A program made the position numbers and the translations under genes. The notes beneath the pieces are model-generated. The model did no database searches. It was given only the letters and a program-made list of their open reading frames with translations, and was not told the DNA's origin. 54,932 nt of DNA, taken from contig NZ_JABWRP020000027.1 of assembly GCF_014269035.2 (NCBI RefSeq), positions 1-54,932 of the forward strand. Direction: 5' to 3'. Each line of letters opens with the position of its first letter. Position 1 is the first letter of the stretch. This DNA is from Pseudomonas vlassakiae (GTDB lineage: Bacteria; Pseudomonadota; Gammaproteobacteria; Pseudomonadales; Pseudomonadaceae). Below are positions 1 through 9,364 of this stretch, piece by piece.

Positions 1-32
1 AGGGCCACCAGGCGCCCGCCGCGAGGCATTCA

Positions 33-82
33 GCGCCTGTGAGATCGAGCGCCGCCCGTGCGGCGCTCGATCTCACAGGCGC
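33..82. repeat. 50-bp palindromic repeat, copy 1
   Basis: Perfect inverted repeat with 23-bp arms (33-55 and 60-82) and a 4-nt loop; the left arm begins GCGCCTGTGAGATCGAGC. Related copies lie at 9173, 30218 and 52290. It is intergenic and resembles a REP-type extragenic palindrome. Reading frames across it give recurring spurious peptides of the type RSSAARAALDLTGA, so small ORFs starting here should be ignored. Apart from this repeat I see nothing in 1-195 except the leader of the next gene. Confidence 0.9.
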
Positions 83-195
83 CACACATCTAAAGCCAAG
101 CACACCTAACCACTCATCGCCCATCCGCCCTGCCTGTCGATTCCCCGCCCCCTCAAATCGACCAAAAGCTGAATCCCCCAAGCGGAGTCAGCACC

Positions 196-924
196 ATGAG
201 CCCCCCCGATCAGAAACACCCGGTCACCTCACGCGAGGAATGGCTGGCCGCCCGCCGCCAACTGTGGCTGCACGAAAAAGCCTTCACCCACCAACGCGAC
301 GAACTGGCCGCTGCCCGCCGTGCCCTGCCCTGGGTCAAGGTCGAACAGCCCTACCGCTTCCACGGCCCGGACGGCGAACTGAGCCTGACCGACCTGTTCG
401 CCGGGCGTAGCCAGCTGCTGGTCTATCACTTCATGTTTGCCGAAGGCTGGAGCGAAGGCTGCCCAGGCTGCTCGTTCCTCGCCGACCATTTCGATGGCGC
501 CAACCTGCATCTGGCCCATCACGACGTCTCGCTGGTCACCGTGTCACGCACGCCCTACCCCGAATTCCAGGCTTTCCGCCGGCGCATGGGCTGGCGCTTC
601 CCCTGGTATTCATCCCACGGCAGCAGTTTCAACGAAGACTTCGGCGTCAGCGTCGGCACCGAGGGCCAACGCCAGTACAACTACGCGCCGTACACCGGCA
701 ATGAGGCCGAGCTGCCGGGCCTGAGCGCGTTCTACAAGGACCCGGATGGCACGCTCTACCATACCTACTCCACCTACGCCCGTGGCCTGGACATCCTGGT
801 CAACACCTACAACTTCCTCGACATCGCGCCGCTGGGGCGCAACGAGGCCGGGACCATGGACTGGGTACGGCACCACGATCGCTACGAGGGCCAGCCCGGC
901 AAGCCCCATTGCTGCCATGAGTGA
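196..924 (+). CDS. DUF899 family thioredoxin-fold protein
   Basis: A 242-residue cytosolic protein of the DUF899 family, which has a thioredoxin-like fold and no settled function. A CPGC redox-type motif sits at residues 89-92 (SEGCPGCSF), after a strand-like LLVYHFMF segment, as expected for a thioredoxin fold. The C-terminus carries a CCH cluster. No signal peptide is seen. The ATG at 196 follows an AGCGGAG-like ribosome binding site. The gene stands alone between a palindromic repeat and a hairpin at 932-968. Family assignment is by recognition of the domain; a disulphide or peroxide-related role is inference. Confidence 0.85.
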   Translation: MSPPDQKHPVTSREEWLAARRQLWLHEKAFTHQRDELAAARRALPWVKVEQPYRFHGPDGELSLTDLFAGRSQLLVYHFMFAEGWSEGCPGCSFLADHFDGANLHLAHHDVSLVTVSRTPYPEFQAFRRRMGWRFPWYSSHGSSFNEDFGVSVGTEGQRQYNYAPYTGNEAELPGLSAFYKDPDGTLYHTYSTYARGLDILVNTYNFLDIAPLGRNEAGTMDWVRHHDRYEGQPGKPHCCHE

Positions 925-931
925 CCCGTCG

Positions 932-968
932 CCCAAGTGCCGCCTGCCGCAAGGTGGCGGCACTTGGG
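932..968. terminator. Hairpin after the DUF899 gene
   Basis: Perfect 13-bp stem (CCCAAGTGCCGCC at 932-944 pairs with 956-968) around an 11-nt loop, 8 bases after the stop codon. There is no T-run, so it is at best a Rho-assisted terminator or an RNA-stabilising hairpin. A GTG at 937 that could extend the next gene lies inside this stem, which argues against that start. Confidence 0.55.
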
Positions 969-1029
969 GCAGCAGCCGGGCAGAAACCGGCCATACTTGA
1001 GCCCGTCACCCTTGCCGGACAGGCCCACC

Positions 1030-2628
1030 ATGCCCAAGCGCTTGCCCATGATCGACCTGCGAACCCTGGTACTCGGCATCGTCGTGCTGGCCTGCCTGGC
1101 GACGCTGGGCAATGCCCTATATGTCGCCTACCGGGTGCAGCACAACACCTTGGTGCAATTCTCCCTGCGGGCCAACCAGGCCTACGCCAGCAAGGTGGCC
1201 TCTAGCATCACCGAGTTCCTGCGCTCGGCCCGCAGTCACCTGACCTACAGCGCCCAGCAACTGGCCAGCAACCTGGAAGACCCGGCATTGCTGGACGCCG
1301 AAGCCAAGCGCCTGCAAGCCCAGGATGATGACTTCAACTCCATCGTCATCGTCGATGCGCAGGGGCAAGTGCGGGTGGCCTACCCGGATATTCGCCAGAT
1401 CGCCAGCCACCGCCAGCGCGCCTCGGAAATCCAGCAGGCCATCGATGCCCGCAAGCCGCGGGTCAGCCCTGCGTATACCTCGCGGGGTGGCGAGCTGGTG
1501 GTGTTCGTCTCGGAGCCGATCTTCGCCGCGGATGGCCGCTATCTGGGCCTTGTCGGTGGCTCGGTGTTTCTCAAGAAAGAAAGCGAACTGCACTCGGTGA
1601 TCGGCCAGCACTACCAACATGACGGCACGTTTGCCTTCGTCGCCGACGCCAACCAACGCCTGCTGTACCACCCTGACCATGAACGCATCGGCGCCTTGGC
1701 CACCGGCAGCCCGACCATCGAGGCAGCCCTGCGCGGCGAGACCGGCAACCTCGATGCACCCAACTACATCGGCATTCCCATGCTCGCCGGCTTCGCCCCG
1801 GTGCCTGACACGCACTGGGCAGTCGTCGCCCAGCAGCCACGCGAACTGGCGCTGGCCCCGCTGCATGAATTGATGCGCAAAGTGCTGTTGTACATAATTC
1901 CGGCCAGCCTGATCGGCTTTCTCCTGTTGTTGTGGCTGACCTACTGGCTGATCAAGCCGCTGCGCCAGTTGGCACACGGCGCCACGCACCTTTCAGCCAG
2001 CGAAACCGCCAATGAACTGCACCGCATCGACGCCTGGTATGCCGAAGCCGCTGCCATCCGCCGCGCGCTGATCACCGCCGAACGCCTGTTGCAGGAAAAG
2101 TTCGGCAAACTGCGCCAGGAAGCCCAGAGCGATGCCCTTACCGGCCTGGCCAACCGCCGGGCGCTGCAACTGGCACTGGATGCCTTGATGGAAAGCGAAC
2201 GGGCCTATGCCGTGCTGGCCCTGGACATCGATTTCTTCAAACGGGTCAATGACACCTATGGCCATGACGCCGGCGATGACGTGCTCAAGCACCTGGGGGA
2301 AGTGCTGCGGCAGAATTCCCGCCTGCATGACCTGCCTTGCCGGGTAGGCGGCGAGGAGTTCACCATGCTGTTGCCCGATACCACCCTGGCCGATGCCCGG
2401 CGTATCGCCGAGCGCATCCGTGAGGCGGTCGAGCAGGCCGACACGCCCCACTGCGGCAAACTCACCCTGTCGGTCGGTGTGGCCTGCCGCCAGCCCGACA
2501 CCGAACTGGCCGAGACCCTGCTCAAACAGGCCGACGAGATGCTGTACAAGGCCAAGCAGAATGGCCGCAACCGCGTCGAGGTGCTGGACTTCAGCCCCTC
2601 ACACCCAGCATCCCCCGCTCCACGATGA
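1030..2628 (+). CDS. Membrane diguanylate cyclase (Cache sensor, GGDEF)
   Basis: A 532-residue inner-membrane enzyme predicted to make c-di-GMP from two GTP. Order: transmembrane helix at about 10-32, a periplasmic Cache-like sensor domain, a second transmembrane helix at about 283-306 (LLYIIPASLIGFLLLLWL), a linker, and a C-terminal GGDEF domain. The active-site motif is intact as GGEEF (440-444). An RLHD I-site (431-434) lies five residues upstream, so product feedback inhibition is expected. The ATG at 1030 is chosen because an upstream in-frame GTG sits in a hairpin and would add an unlikely Arg/Pro-rich extension. The 3' end overlaps the convergent ureG by 38 bases. The ligand is unknown. 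Confidence 0.93.
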   Translation: MPKRLPMIDLRTLVLGIVVLACLATLGNALYVAYRVQHNTLVQFSLRANQAYASKVASSITEFLRSARSHLTYSAQQLASNLEDPALLDAEAKRLQAQDDDFNSIVIVDAQGQVRVAYPDIRQIASHRQRASEIQQAIDARKPRVSPAYTSRGGELVVFVSEPIFAADGRYLGLVGGSVFLKKESELHSVIGQHYQHDGTFAFVADANQRLLYHPDHERIGALATGSPTIEAALRGETGNLDAPNYIGIPMLAGFAPVPDTHWAVVAQQPRELALAPLHELMRKVLLYIIPASLIGFLLLLWLTYWLIKPLRQLAHGATHLSASETANELHRIDAWYAEAAAIRRALITAERLLQEKFGKLRQEAQSDALTGLANRRALQLALDALMESERAYAVLALDIDFFKRVNDTYGHDAGDDVLKHLGEVLRQNSRLHDLPCRVGGEEFTMLLPDTTLADARRIAERIREAVEQADTPHCGKLTLSVGVACRQPDTELAETLLKQADEMLYKAKQNGRNRVEVLDFSPSHPASPAPR

Positions 2629-3214
2629 AATCGATCACGGCTTGCAGGCCTTCGCCTTTCTTGAGGTTACTGAACGTCCACGGGCGCTGCGGGCGCATAC
2701 GCTGGGTGTCACGCTCCATCACCTCCAGCGAAGCCCCCACGTAAGGCGCCAGGTCGGTCTTGTTGATCACCAGGAAATCCGACTTGGTGATGCCAGGCCC
2801 CCCCTTGCGCGGGATCTTCTCGCCCTCGGCCACGTCGATCACATAGATGGTCAGGTCGGCCAGTTCAGGGCTGAAGGTGGCACTGAGGTTGTCGCCACCG
2901 CTTTCGACGAAGATCACTTCAAGGTTGCCGAACTTGCGCGCCAGCGCTTCGACGGCGGCCAGGTTCATCGAGGCATCTTCGCGGATGGCGGTGTGCGGGC
3001 AGCCACCGGTCTCGACGCCGACGATACGTTCAGGCTCCAGGGCACCGGCCTCGGTGAGGATGCGCTGGTCTTCCTTGGTGTAGATGTCATTGGTGACCAC
3101 GGCGATCTGGTAGTGATCGCGCATGGCCTTGCACAGGCATTCGAGCAGCGCGGTCTTGCCAGAGCCGACCGGGCCGCCGACACCGACGCGCAGGGGTTGC
3201 TGATAGCTTTGCAT
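2591..3214 (-). CDS. ureG: Urease accessory GTPase UreG
   Basis: SIMIBI-class GTPase of 207 residues that drives GTP-dependent nickel delivery into apo-urease with UreD, UreF and UreE. The P-loop GPVGSGKT is at residues 14-21 and the metal-binding CPH motif at 72-74 (GGCPHTAIRED). Length is normal for bacterial UreG. It is the last gene of the ureDABCEJFG cluster, 11 bases after ureF. Its 3' end overlaps the opposite-strand diguanylate cyclase gene by 38 bases and no terminator is visible in the overlap. Confidence 0.97.
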   Translation of the reverse strand: MQSYQQPLRVGVGGPVGSGKTALLECLCKAMRDHYQIAVVTNDIYTKEDQRILTEAGALEPERIVGVETGGCPHTAIREDASMNLAAVEALARKFGNLEVIFVESGGDNLSATFSPELADLTIYVIDVAEGEKIPRKGGPGITKSDFLVINKTDLAPYVGASLEVMERDTQRMRPQRPWTFSNLKKGEGLQAVIDFIVERGMLGVRG

Positions 3215-3225
3215 GTAGGCAGTCC

Positions 3226-3900
3226 TCAGGAACGGAACAAACGGGTGTATTGGGTTTCGTGACGCGAAGAAGCGATTGCCAGCAGCGGCAGGCTGCCGCC
3301 GAGCTGGTCATCGGCCAAGGCCAAGGCCTGGTCCAGTACGCCGGGCAGTTCAGCCCCCAGGTCGCGCAGCAGGGTCTGCGCCGCCTGCTGGCCGAACGGC
3401 ACCAGCTTGACCCCGGCCATCACCGCGCCTTCGAGCCAGGCGAAGGCATGGCCGAGGGCCAACTGGCGCAGCGGAATCTGCCAGTGGGCGGCCAGCCAGG
3501 CCATGCCGCCAAGCTGGCTGAGTTCAAGGCTGGCGCGCCAGGCCGGGCCCTGGCCCAGCTGCCAGCCATCGAGCAGGCGCGCCAGGGCCGAGCCACGCTG
3601 CTGCTCTTCCAGCCGCAGTTCGGCGGTTTCGCGGTTGGCCAGCAGGAACCTGCTCCAGTGCGCAAAGGCCTCTGCATCGCCTGCCTCGCAGGCGCGATAC
3701 AGGCGCGCCAGCACCGGCCAATCCAGACAAGCCAGGGTGTCGTGCAGCTGCTCCCGTTGCCAGGCGCTGAAGCTGGCAGTGTCACGCACCCAGCCAGCCT
3801 CCACGGCCCACTCCAACCCTTGTGAGTAGGTGAAGCCACCCACCGGCAGGCCAGGGCTGGCCAGCTGCAGCAGACGCAGCAGTGCCAGGTCGCTGTTCAT
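3226..3900 (-). CDS. ureF: Urease accessory protein UreF
   Basis: UreF (224 residues) bridges UreD and UreG in the urease activation complex and acts as a gate on UreG GTPase activity. The family N-terminus is clear (RLLQLASPGLPVGGFTYSQG) and the protein is largely alpha-helical. The ATG at 3900 shares one base with the ureJ stop (TGATG), suggesting translational coupling; an in-frame TTG one codon upstream is less likely. Confidence 0.95.
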   Translation of the reverse strand: MNSDLALLRLLQLASPGLPVGGFTYSQGLEWAVEAGWVRDTASFSAWQREQLHDTLACLDWPVLARLYRACEAGDAEAFAHWSRFLLANRETAELRLEEQQRGSALARLLDGWQLGQGPAWRASLELSQLGGMAWLAAHWQIPLRQLALGHAFAWLEGAVMAGVKLVPFGQQAAQTLLRDLGAELPGVLDQALALADDQLGGSLPLLAIASSRHETQYTRLFRS

Positions 3901-4445
3901 CAACCGGCCAGCACCAGCGCGGCGCCAGCCAGCATGCCGCCACCGAAGGCCTTCTGCAGGCCGCTATGACGGCGCAGCAGGCATCCGACGCCGAAGCCGA
4001 CGGCCAGCAGCAGGCCGCTGACCGTGACGAAGCCAGCGCTGAACATCCAGAAAGCGCTTGGCGTGGCTTCCACGCCGTGCGCCCAGCCGTGGAACAAGGC
4101 AAACACCGGCATGGCCAGGGCCAGCAGCAACTGACGGCGCGGCAGCAGCACGGCAACGGCAGCCACCAGCACCGACACGGCAATCATGCTTTCCATGCCC
4201 AGCACATCGCCGAACAGGTGGCCACATACGGCACCTGCGAACATCGAGGCCAGGGTGGCCAGTGGCAGGGCGAGGTTGCGACGGGTCAGCGCAGCCAGCA
4301 CACCGGTACCCAGCAGCATCAGCAGGTGGTCAAGACCGGTCAGCGGGTGCAGCAAGCCATCCTGCAGCGGGTTGCCGTCGTGACCAGGGTGGGCGAAAGC
4401 TGGCAGTGCGACCATCAGCAGGGCAAGGGCGAAAGTCTTTTTCAT
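3900..4445 (-). CDS. ureJ: HupE/UreJ family nickel permease-like protein
   Basis: HupE/UreJ family membrane protein (181 residues), thought to import nickel for urease. It has an N-terminal signal-like segment ending at AFAHPGHDG, then the family motif HPLTGLDHLL, followed by several hydrophobic helices and a second His-bearing segment (FALFHGWAHG). It sits between ureE and ureF, 23 bases after ureE and sharing one base with ureF, so nickel entry and metallocentre assembly are transcribed together. Nickel as the substrate is inferred from family and context. Confidence 0.92.
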   Translation of the reverse strand: MKKTFALALLMVALPAFAHPGHDGNPLQDGLLHPLTGLDHLLMLLGTGVLAALTRRNLALPLATLASMFAGAVCGHLFGDVLGMESMIAVSVLVAAVAVLLPRRQLLLALAMPVFALFHGWAHGVEATPSAFWMFSAGFVTVSGLLLAVGFGVGCLLRRHSGLQKAFGGGMLAGAALVLAG

Positions 4446-4468
4446 GGTGGGCTCCTTGTATGAGGGAT

Positions 4469-4966
4469 TCAGGAATGGGCTGGCAGGCGCACGAACGGGT
4501 GGTCGTTGCCATGGCTGTGACTGTGGCTGTGCGGTGCGCTCTGGTAGGCGCCGGCTTCAGGCTCGAACGGTGCCTGCTCGGCCAGCACCGTCAGGCCCAG
4601 GCCACGCAGCATCTCGTCGAGCACATGATCGTGCTGGTAACGCAGCAGGCCTGGCTCGATCTGCAAGGGCACATGACGGTTACCCAGGTGATAGGCGGCA
4701 CGGGCCAGCAGATGCGGGTCGTCGCAGCGCACCGTCGAAACCGCTTCAGCTGCAGCGAGGATGCGGATCACCTGGTTGCCTGCGGCATCGGCAAGCAGCT
4801 CGCCACCGCGCAGCAGGTGGCCACGTTCGAGCATCAGGCCGGCTTCGCGGCCGTCATCGAGGACCACGCGCAGGCGGCTCTTGATGCGGCTGTCGACGTC
4901 CAGGGTCACAGTACCGGTGACGCTCTCGGATGCCTCGATCCGACGGGTCAGGACAATCATCTTCAC
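4469..4966 (-). CDS. ureE: Urease nickel metallochaperone UreE
   Basis: UreE (165 residues) is the dimeric nickel chaperone that hands Ni2+ to the UreG-UreF-UreD complex. The N-terminal peptide-binding-like domain is followed by the metal-binding domain with GNRH (near residue 98) and HDH (112-114). The C-terminus carries an alternating Ser-His stretch at about 145-152 (HSHSHSH), so extra Ni storage capacity is likely. It starts 4 bases after ureC. Confidence 0.96.
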   Translation of the reverse strand: MKMIVLTRRIEASESVTGTVTLDVDSRIKSRLRVVLDDGREAGLMLERGHLLRGGELLADAAGNQVIRILAAAEAVSTVRCDDPHLLARAAYHLGNRHVPLQIEPGLLRYQHDHVLDEMLRGLGLTVLAEQAPFEPEAGAYQSAPHSHSHSHGNDHPFVRLPAHS

Positions 4967-4970
4967 TCCT

Positions 4971-6670
<1,700 letters not shown>

Positions 6671-6674
<4 letters not shown>

Positions 6675-6988
6675 GCCCTACCCTCCAGTGCGCCATTGAC
6701 CTTGCCCTGGAAGCCGTACACTTCACGCTTGCCGGCGTAGGCCACCAGTTGCACGGTGCGCGCCTGGCCCGGCTCGAAGCGTACGGCGGTGCCAGCCGGT
6801 ATATCGAGGCGAAAACCACGGGTCGGCTCACGCTCGAACACCAGCGCATCGTTGACCTCGTAGAAGTGGTAGTGCGAACCGACCTGCACCGGCCGGTCAC
6901 CATGGTTGGCCACGCTGACGCTGACCGTGTCACGGCCGACGTTGAGTTCGATGTCGCCAGCGGCGACCTGAATTTCACCTGGGATCAT
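6671..6988 (-). CDS. ureB: Urease beta subunit UreB
   Basis: Small structural subunit (105 residues) of the (UreABC)3 urease trimer. It opens MIPGEIQVAAGDIELN and contains GSHYHFYEVN, both typical of UreB. It is a separate gene rather than a UreAB fusion, as usual for Proteobacteria. It lies 19 bases after ureA and overlaps ureC by 4 bases. Confidence 0.97.
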
Positions 6989-7007
6989 GCTGGGCTCCTG
7001 CTCCAGG

Positions 7008-7310
7008 TCAGACGATAGGGTCGTGCACGGTCACCAGCTTGGTGCCGTCGGGGAAGGTCGCCTCGACCTGCACGTCATGCAGCATCTCGGCGACGCCCTC
7101 CATGACCTGCTCGCGGCCAATCACTTCGCGGCCCAGGCTCATCAGCTCGGCCACCGTGCGGCCATCGCGGGCGCCTTCGAGCACCGCAGCGCTGATCAGC
7201 GCAACCGCCTCCGGGTAGTTGAGCTTCAGGCCACGGGCCAGCCGCCGTTCGGCCAGCAGCGCGGCGGTGAACAACAGCAGTTTGTCTTTCTCTCTCGGGG
7301 TCAGCTCCAT
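7008..7310 (-). CDS. ureA: Urease gamma subunit UreA
   Basis: Gamma subunit of urease (100 residues), opening MELTPREKDKLLLFTAALLA and ending with the conserved TFPDGTKLVTVHDPI. It has a structural role in the trimeric holoenzyme. It follows ureD by 9 bases and is part of the same minus-strand operon. Confidence 0.97.
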   Translation of the reverse strand: MELTPREKDKLLLFTAALLAERRLARGLKLNYPEAVALISAAVLEGARDGRTVAELMSLGREVIGREQVMEGVAEMLHDVQVEATFPDGTKLVTVHDPIV

Positions 7311-7319
7311 GGCGCTCTC

Positions 7320-8153
7320 TCAAGTGGCCCAGATGCGCGGCGGGCATGCAGCCAGGCCGAGAACGGCCGGGCGCAGGGCATGCCAGAGGCGCTGCAGGGT
7401 GTGTTGCAGGTGTTGGTTGTCATGATCGAGCAGGCGGATCACCAACAGCGAACCGAGCAAGGTGGCGCCTGCGGGGGTATCCAGTTCATCGAGCAGCGCG
7501 CGCACCTGCTCCAGCACGGCCGGGGTCGCAGGCGCTGCGCAGAAGGTGGCGACCAGCGGGTGGCCGCCGACCTTGGCCAGTTGCCCGCCGGCAATGCGCA
7601 GCCGCTCGTGCAGGCCGGGGTCGCCGGGCAGCTCGATGCACAGGCGGCTGTCCAGTGCACCCTGTTCGAAACGCTCGTTCATCACCGGCCGGCCCAGGCA
7701 CAGGGTTTCCCAGGCCAACAGCTTCGCCCCCGGTTCCAGGGTGAAGCGGCTGTCGAGGCTGGCGCGGGCGCCGTTGAACAAGATGCTGTCCTGCGGCAGC
7801 CATTCCAGGGTGCTGCCGGCCTGCAGGTGGAAGCGCTGGGCCAGCCGGGCGGTGGGGCCGATGCTGCGGTAGAACTTGCTGGCACCCGGCATGGTCAGCA
7901 GCGCATGGCTGCCCGGCTCGAGGTGGATATCCAGCTCCAGCCGGTCACCGGCAACGATGCCGCCGGGCGGGTGCAACACATACACGTGGCACGGTCCACC
8001 CTCTGGGTAGAACGGGCGCTGCACCAAAAGCGGGCCGAAATGCCGGCGCGCACCAATGCGGGTCACGCCATTGCGCTCGACGAAGCGCAACTGCAAGTGC
8101 GCGCTCCAGCCGGCGTCCTGCTCCGATGGTTCGATCTGCTCCGCGAGCGACAT
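7320..8153 (-). CDS. ureD: Urease accessory protein UreD
   Basis: UreD (277 residues, also called UreH) is the scaffold that docks the UreF-UreG complex onto apo-urease. The family core is recognisable: FGPLLVQRPFYPEG, then VYVLHPPGGIVAGDRL. The ATG at 8153 is preferred because an in-frame upstream extension to 8333 would be basic, non-conserved and would cover the promoter region; the chosen start has an AGGGG/GCAGG site upstream. It is the first gene of the operon. A sigma54-type promoter match lies about 110 bases upstream. Confidence 0.95.
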   Translation of the reverse strand: MSLAEQIEPSEQDAGWSAHLQLRFVERNGVTRIGARRHFGPLLVQRPFYPEGGPCHVYVLHPPGGIVAGDRLELDIHLEPGSHALLTMPGASKFYRSIGPTARLAQRFHLQAGSTLEWLPQDSILFNGARASLDSRFTLEPGAKLLAWETLCLGRPVMNERFEQGALDSRLCIELPGDPGLHERLRIAGGQLAKVGGHPLVATFCAAPATPAVLEQVRALLDELDTPAGATLLGSLLVIRLLDHDNQHLQHTLQRLWHALRPAVLGLAACPPRIWAT

Positions 8154-8261
8154 CCTGCGGCCCCTTGATATCCGTGGCCTGACGGCCGTTTTGAGGGTCA
8201 TGCGTGGCCTTTTCGGGCAACTGCAGACTGACCACTCGATCAAATTTCGCTGGCTGGATAT

Positions 8262-8278
8262 AGCAGGTTGCGGGCCAA
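8262..8278 (-). promoter_or_regulatory. Candidate sigma54 (-24/-12) promoter of ureDABCEJFG
   Basis: On the minus strand the sequence reads TTGGCCCGCAACCTGCT. It keeps the invariant GG-N10-GC spacing of RpoN promoters and most of the TTGGCACG/TTGC consensus. The predicted start near 8250 leaves a leader of about 100 bases before ureD. Urease operons in pseudomonads are commonly nitrogen-regulated through NtrC and RpoN, which fits. No convincing NtrC dyad was found by eye upstream. Confidence 0.5.
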
Positions 8279-8425
8279 CTACGCAGGTGAATGAAGATGA
8301 AACCTTCACGGCGACGGCTCTGGCATGGGGCATAGGGGGTTAAATCGCACATTGCCGGGGCGGCACTTGGCCCTGTTTCGGTGCTGCGCTACAGTCTCTG
8401 TTTTACCTACGGCCAAGGAACCGCC

Positions 8426-8803
8426 ATGCCCCTCGCCCCTGCCATTCCGGTCCTGCGGATTTTCTCGGTCGACAAGGCCAAGGAGTTTTATCTCGACTTC
8501 ATGGGCTTTCAGCTCGACTGGGAGCACCGCTTCAGCCCGGACCTGCCGCTCTACGCGCAGATCCACCGGGACGGCCTGATCCTGCACCTGAGCGAGCACC
8601 ACGGCGATGCCTGCCCAGGCTCGACCGTGTTCGCCCGCACTGAAGACCTGCGCGCACTGGAGCGGGAACTGCTGGACAAGAAGTACGGCTACGCCCGCCC
8701 CCAGGCCGAGCGGGTGGACTGGGGGTTGCAGATGCAGATTCGCGACCCGTTCGGCAACCTGTTGCGCTTCTGCCAGCAGATTGATGATGAGAGCGCTCAA
8801 TGA
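8426..8803 (+). CDS. Glyoxalase/bleomycin-resistance fold protein
   Basis: A 125-residue single-domain protein of the vicinal-oxygen-chelate superfamily. It has the beta-alpha-beta pattern of the fold: IPVLRIFSVDKAKEFYLDFMGF, a central LILHLSEH strand, and the terminal RDPFGNLLRFCQ. Several relatives bind drugs or act as dioxygenases or lyases; the substrate cannot be read from sequence. The ATG at 8426 has an AAGGA site. Its stop overlaps the next gene by 4 bases (ATGA), so the two are probably co-translated. Confidence 0.85.
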   Translation: MPLAPAIPVLRIFSVDKAKEFYLDFMGFQLDWEHRFSPDLPLYAQIHRDGLILHLSEHHGDACPGSTVFARTEDLRALERELLDKKYGYARPQAERVDWGLQMQIRDPFGNLLRFCQQIDDESAQ

Positions 8804-9165
8804 AAGCCCTGAGAAAACGCGACCTAGCGCGCCTTGAGCGTGAGCTGGTCGCCTGCCTGACTGACGCTTGCGAAGCCGCCAAGGCAGAGATCTTAGGGTT
8901 CAGCTGGCTGACCCATCGGCTGGATCCGGATGACTTTCCGGCTAGCTTGCGCATTACCTGGGTGTTCGAGCGTGAGGCCGAAAAAGCAGCAGCGTTGGCT
9001 GGGGAGACCAAGGCACGCATGCTGGCGCTGACGACACAGGCGCTCGATGAGGCCGGTGTGAAGCTGGACCACGTTGCCTGGCATGTACGACTCGACAGTG
9101 AAGAGGCCTGTAATCGCAGCCATGCTGGCGATTGGAGTCGACGGCTTGCGGGTGCCAGCCGATAG
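8800..9165 (+). CDS. Conserved hypothetical protein
   Basis: A 121-residue cytosolic protein with no domain I recognise. It has an N-terminal helix rich in Arg and Glu (RKRDLARLERELVACLTDAC), a strand ASLRITWVFE, and an Ala-rich helix. It overlaps the glyoxalase-fold gene by 4 bases, indicating an operon. It may be a small partner or simply co-transcribed. Confidence 0.7.
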   Translation: MKALRKRDLARLERELVACLTDACEAAKAEILGFSWLTHRLDPDDFPASLRITWVFEREAEKAAALAGETKARMLALTTQALDEAGVKLDHVAWHVRLDSEEACNRSHAGDWSRRLAGASR

Positions 9166-9172
9166 AGGTTCA

Positions 9173-9222
9173 GCGCCTGTGAGATCGAGCACCGCCCGCG
9201 CGGCGCTCGATCTCACATGCCA
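9173..9222. repeat. 50-bp palindromic repeat, copy 2
   Basis: Second copy of the palindrome first seen at 33-82. The left arm is 9173-9195 and the right arm 9200-9222, with a few mismatches (for example GAGCACCGC on the left and CACATGCC on the right). It begins 8 bases after the stop of the preceding gene and lies between that gene and ilvE. Confidence 0.85.
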
Positions 9223-9364
9223 TGAAAAACCACCGTCCTACACCTGCCAGCCCCCCAATTCGTGACTGACCGTTCCCGATCCGCGATGGATGTATTATCG
9301 TGGCGAGGTGCGCATATAACAGCAGCCCGAGCGATCGGGCACTTGCAAGACAATCGAGGGTGTC

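Noticed and set aside
39..410. A 123-codon open frame beginning in the first palindromic repeat
   Set aside because: It starts inside the repeat, is Pro/Arg/Ser-rich, and overlaps the real DUF899 gene in another frame.
937..1029. N-terminal extension of the diguanylate cyclase to a GTG at 937
   Set aside because: The codon is in a hairpin stem and the added residues are Arg/Pro-rich with no sensor or membrane character; the ATG at 1030 fits the first helix.
8154..8333. N-terminal extension of UreD by 60 residues
   Set aside because: It would cover the promoter and leader, lacks family similarity, and a good ribosome site precedes the ATG at 8153.
8341..8425. NtrC-like dyad (GGCAC ... GGTGC) upstream of the urease promoter
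   Set aside because: The half-sites are too far apart for a normal NtrC site, so I did not annotate it.
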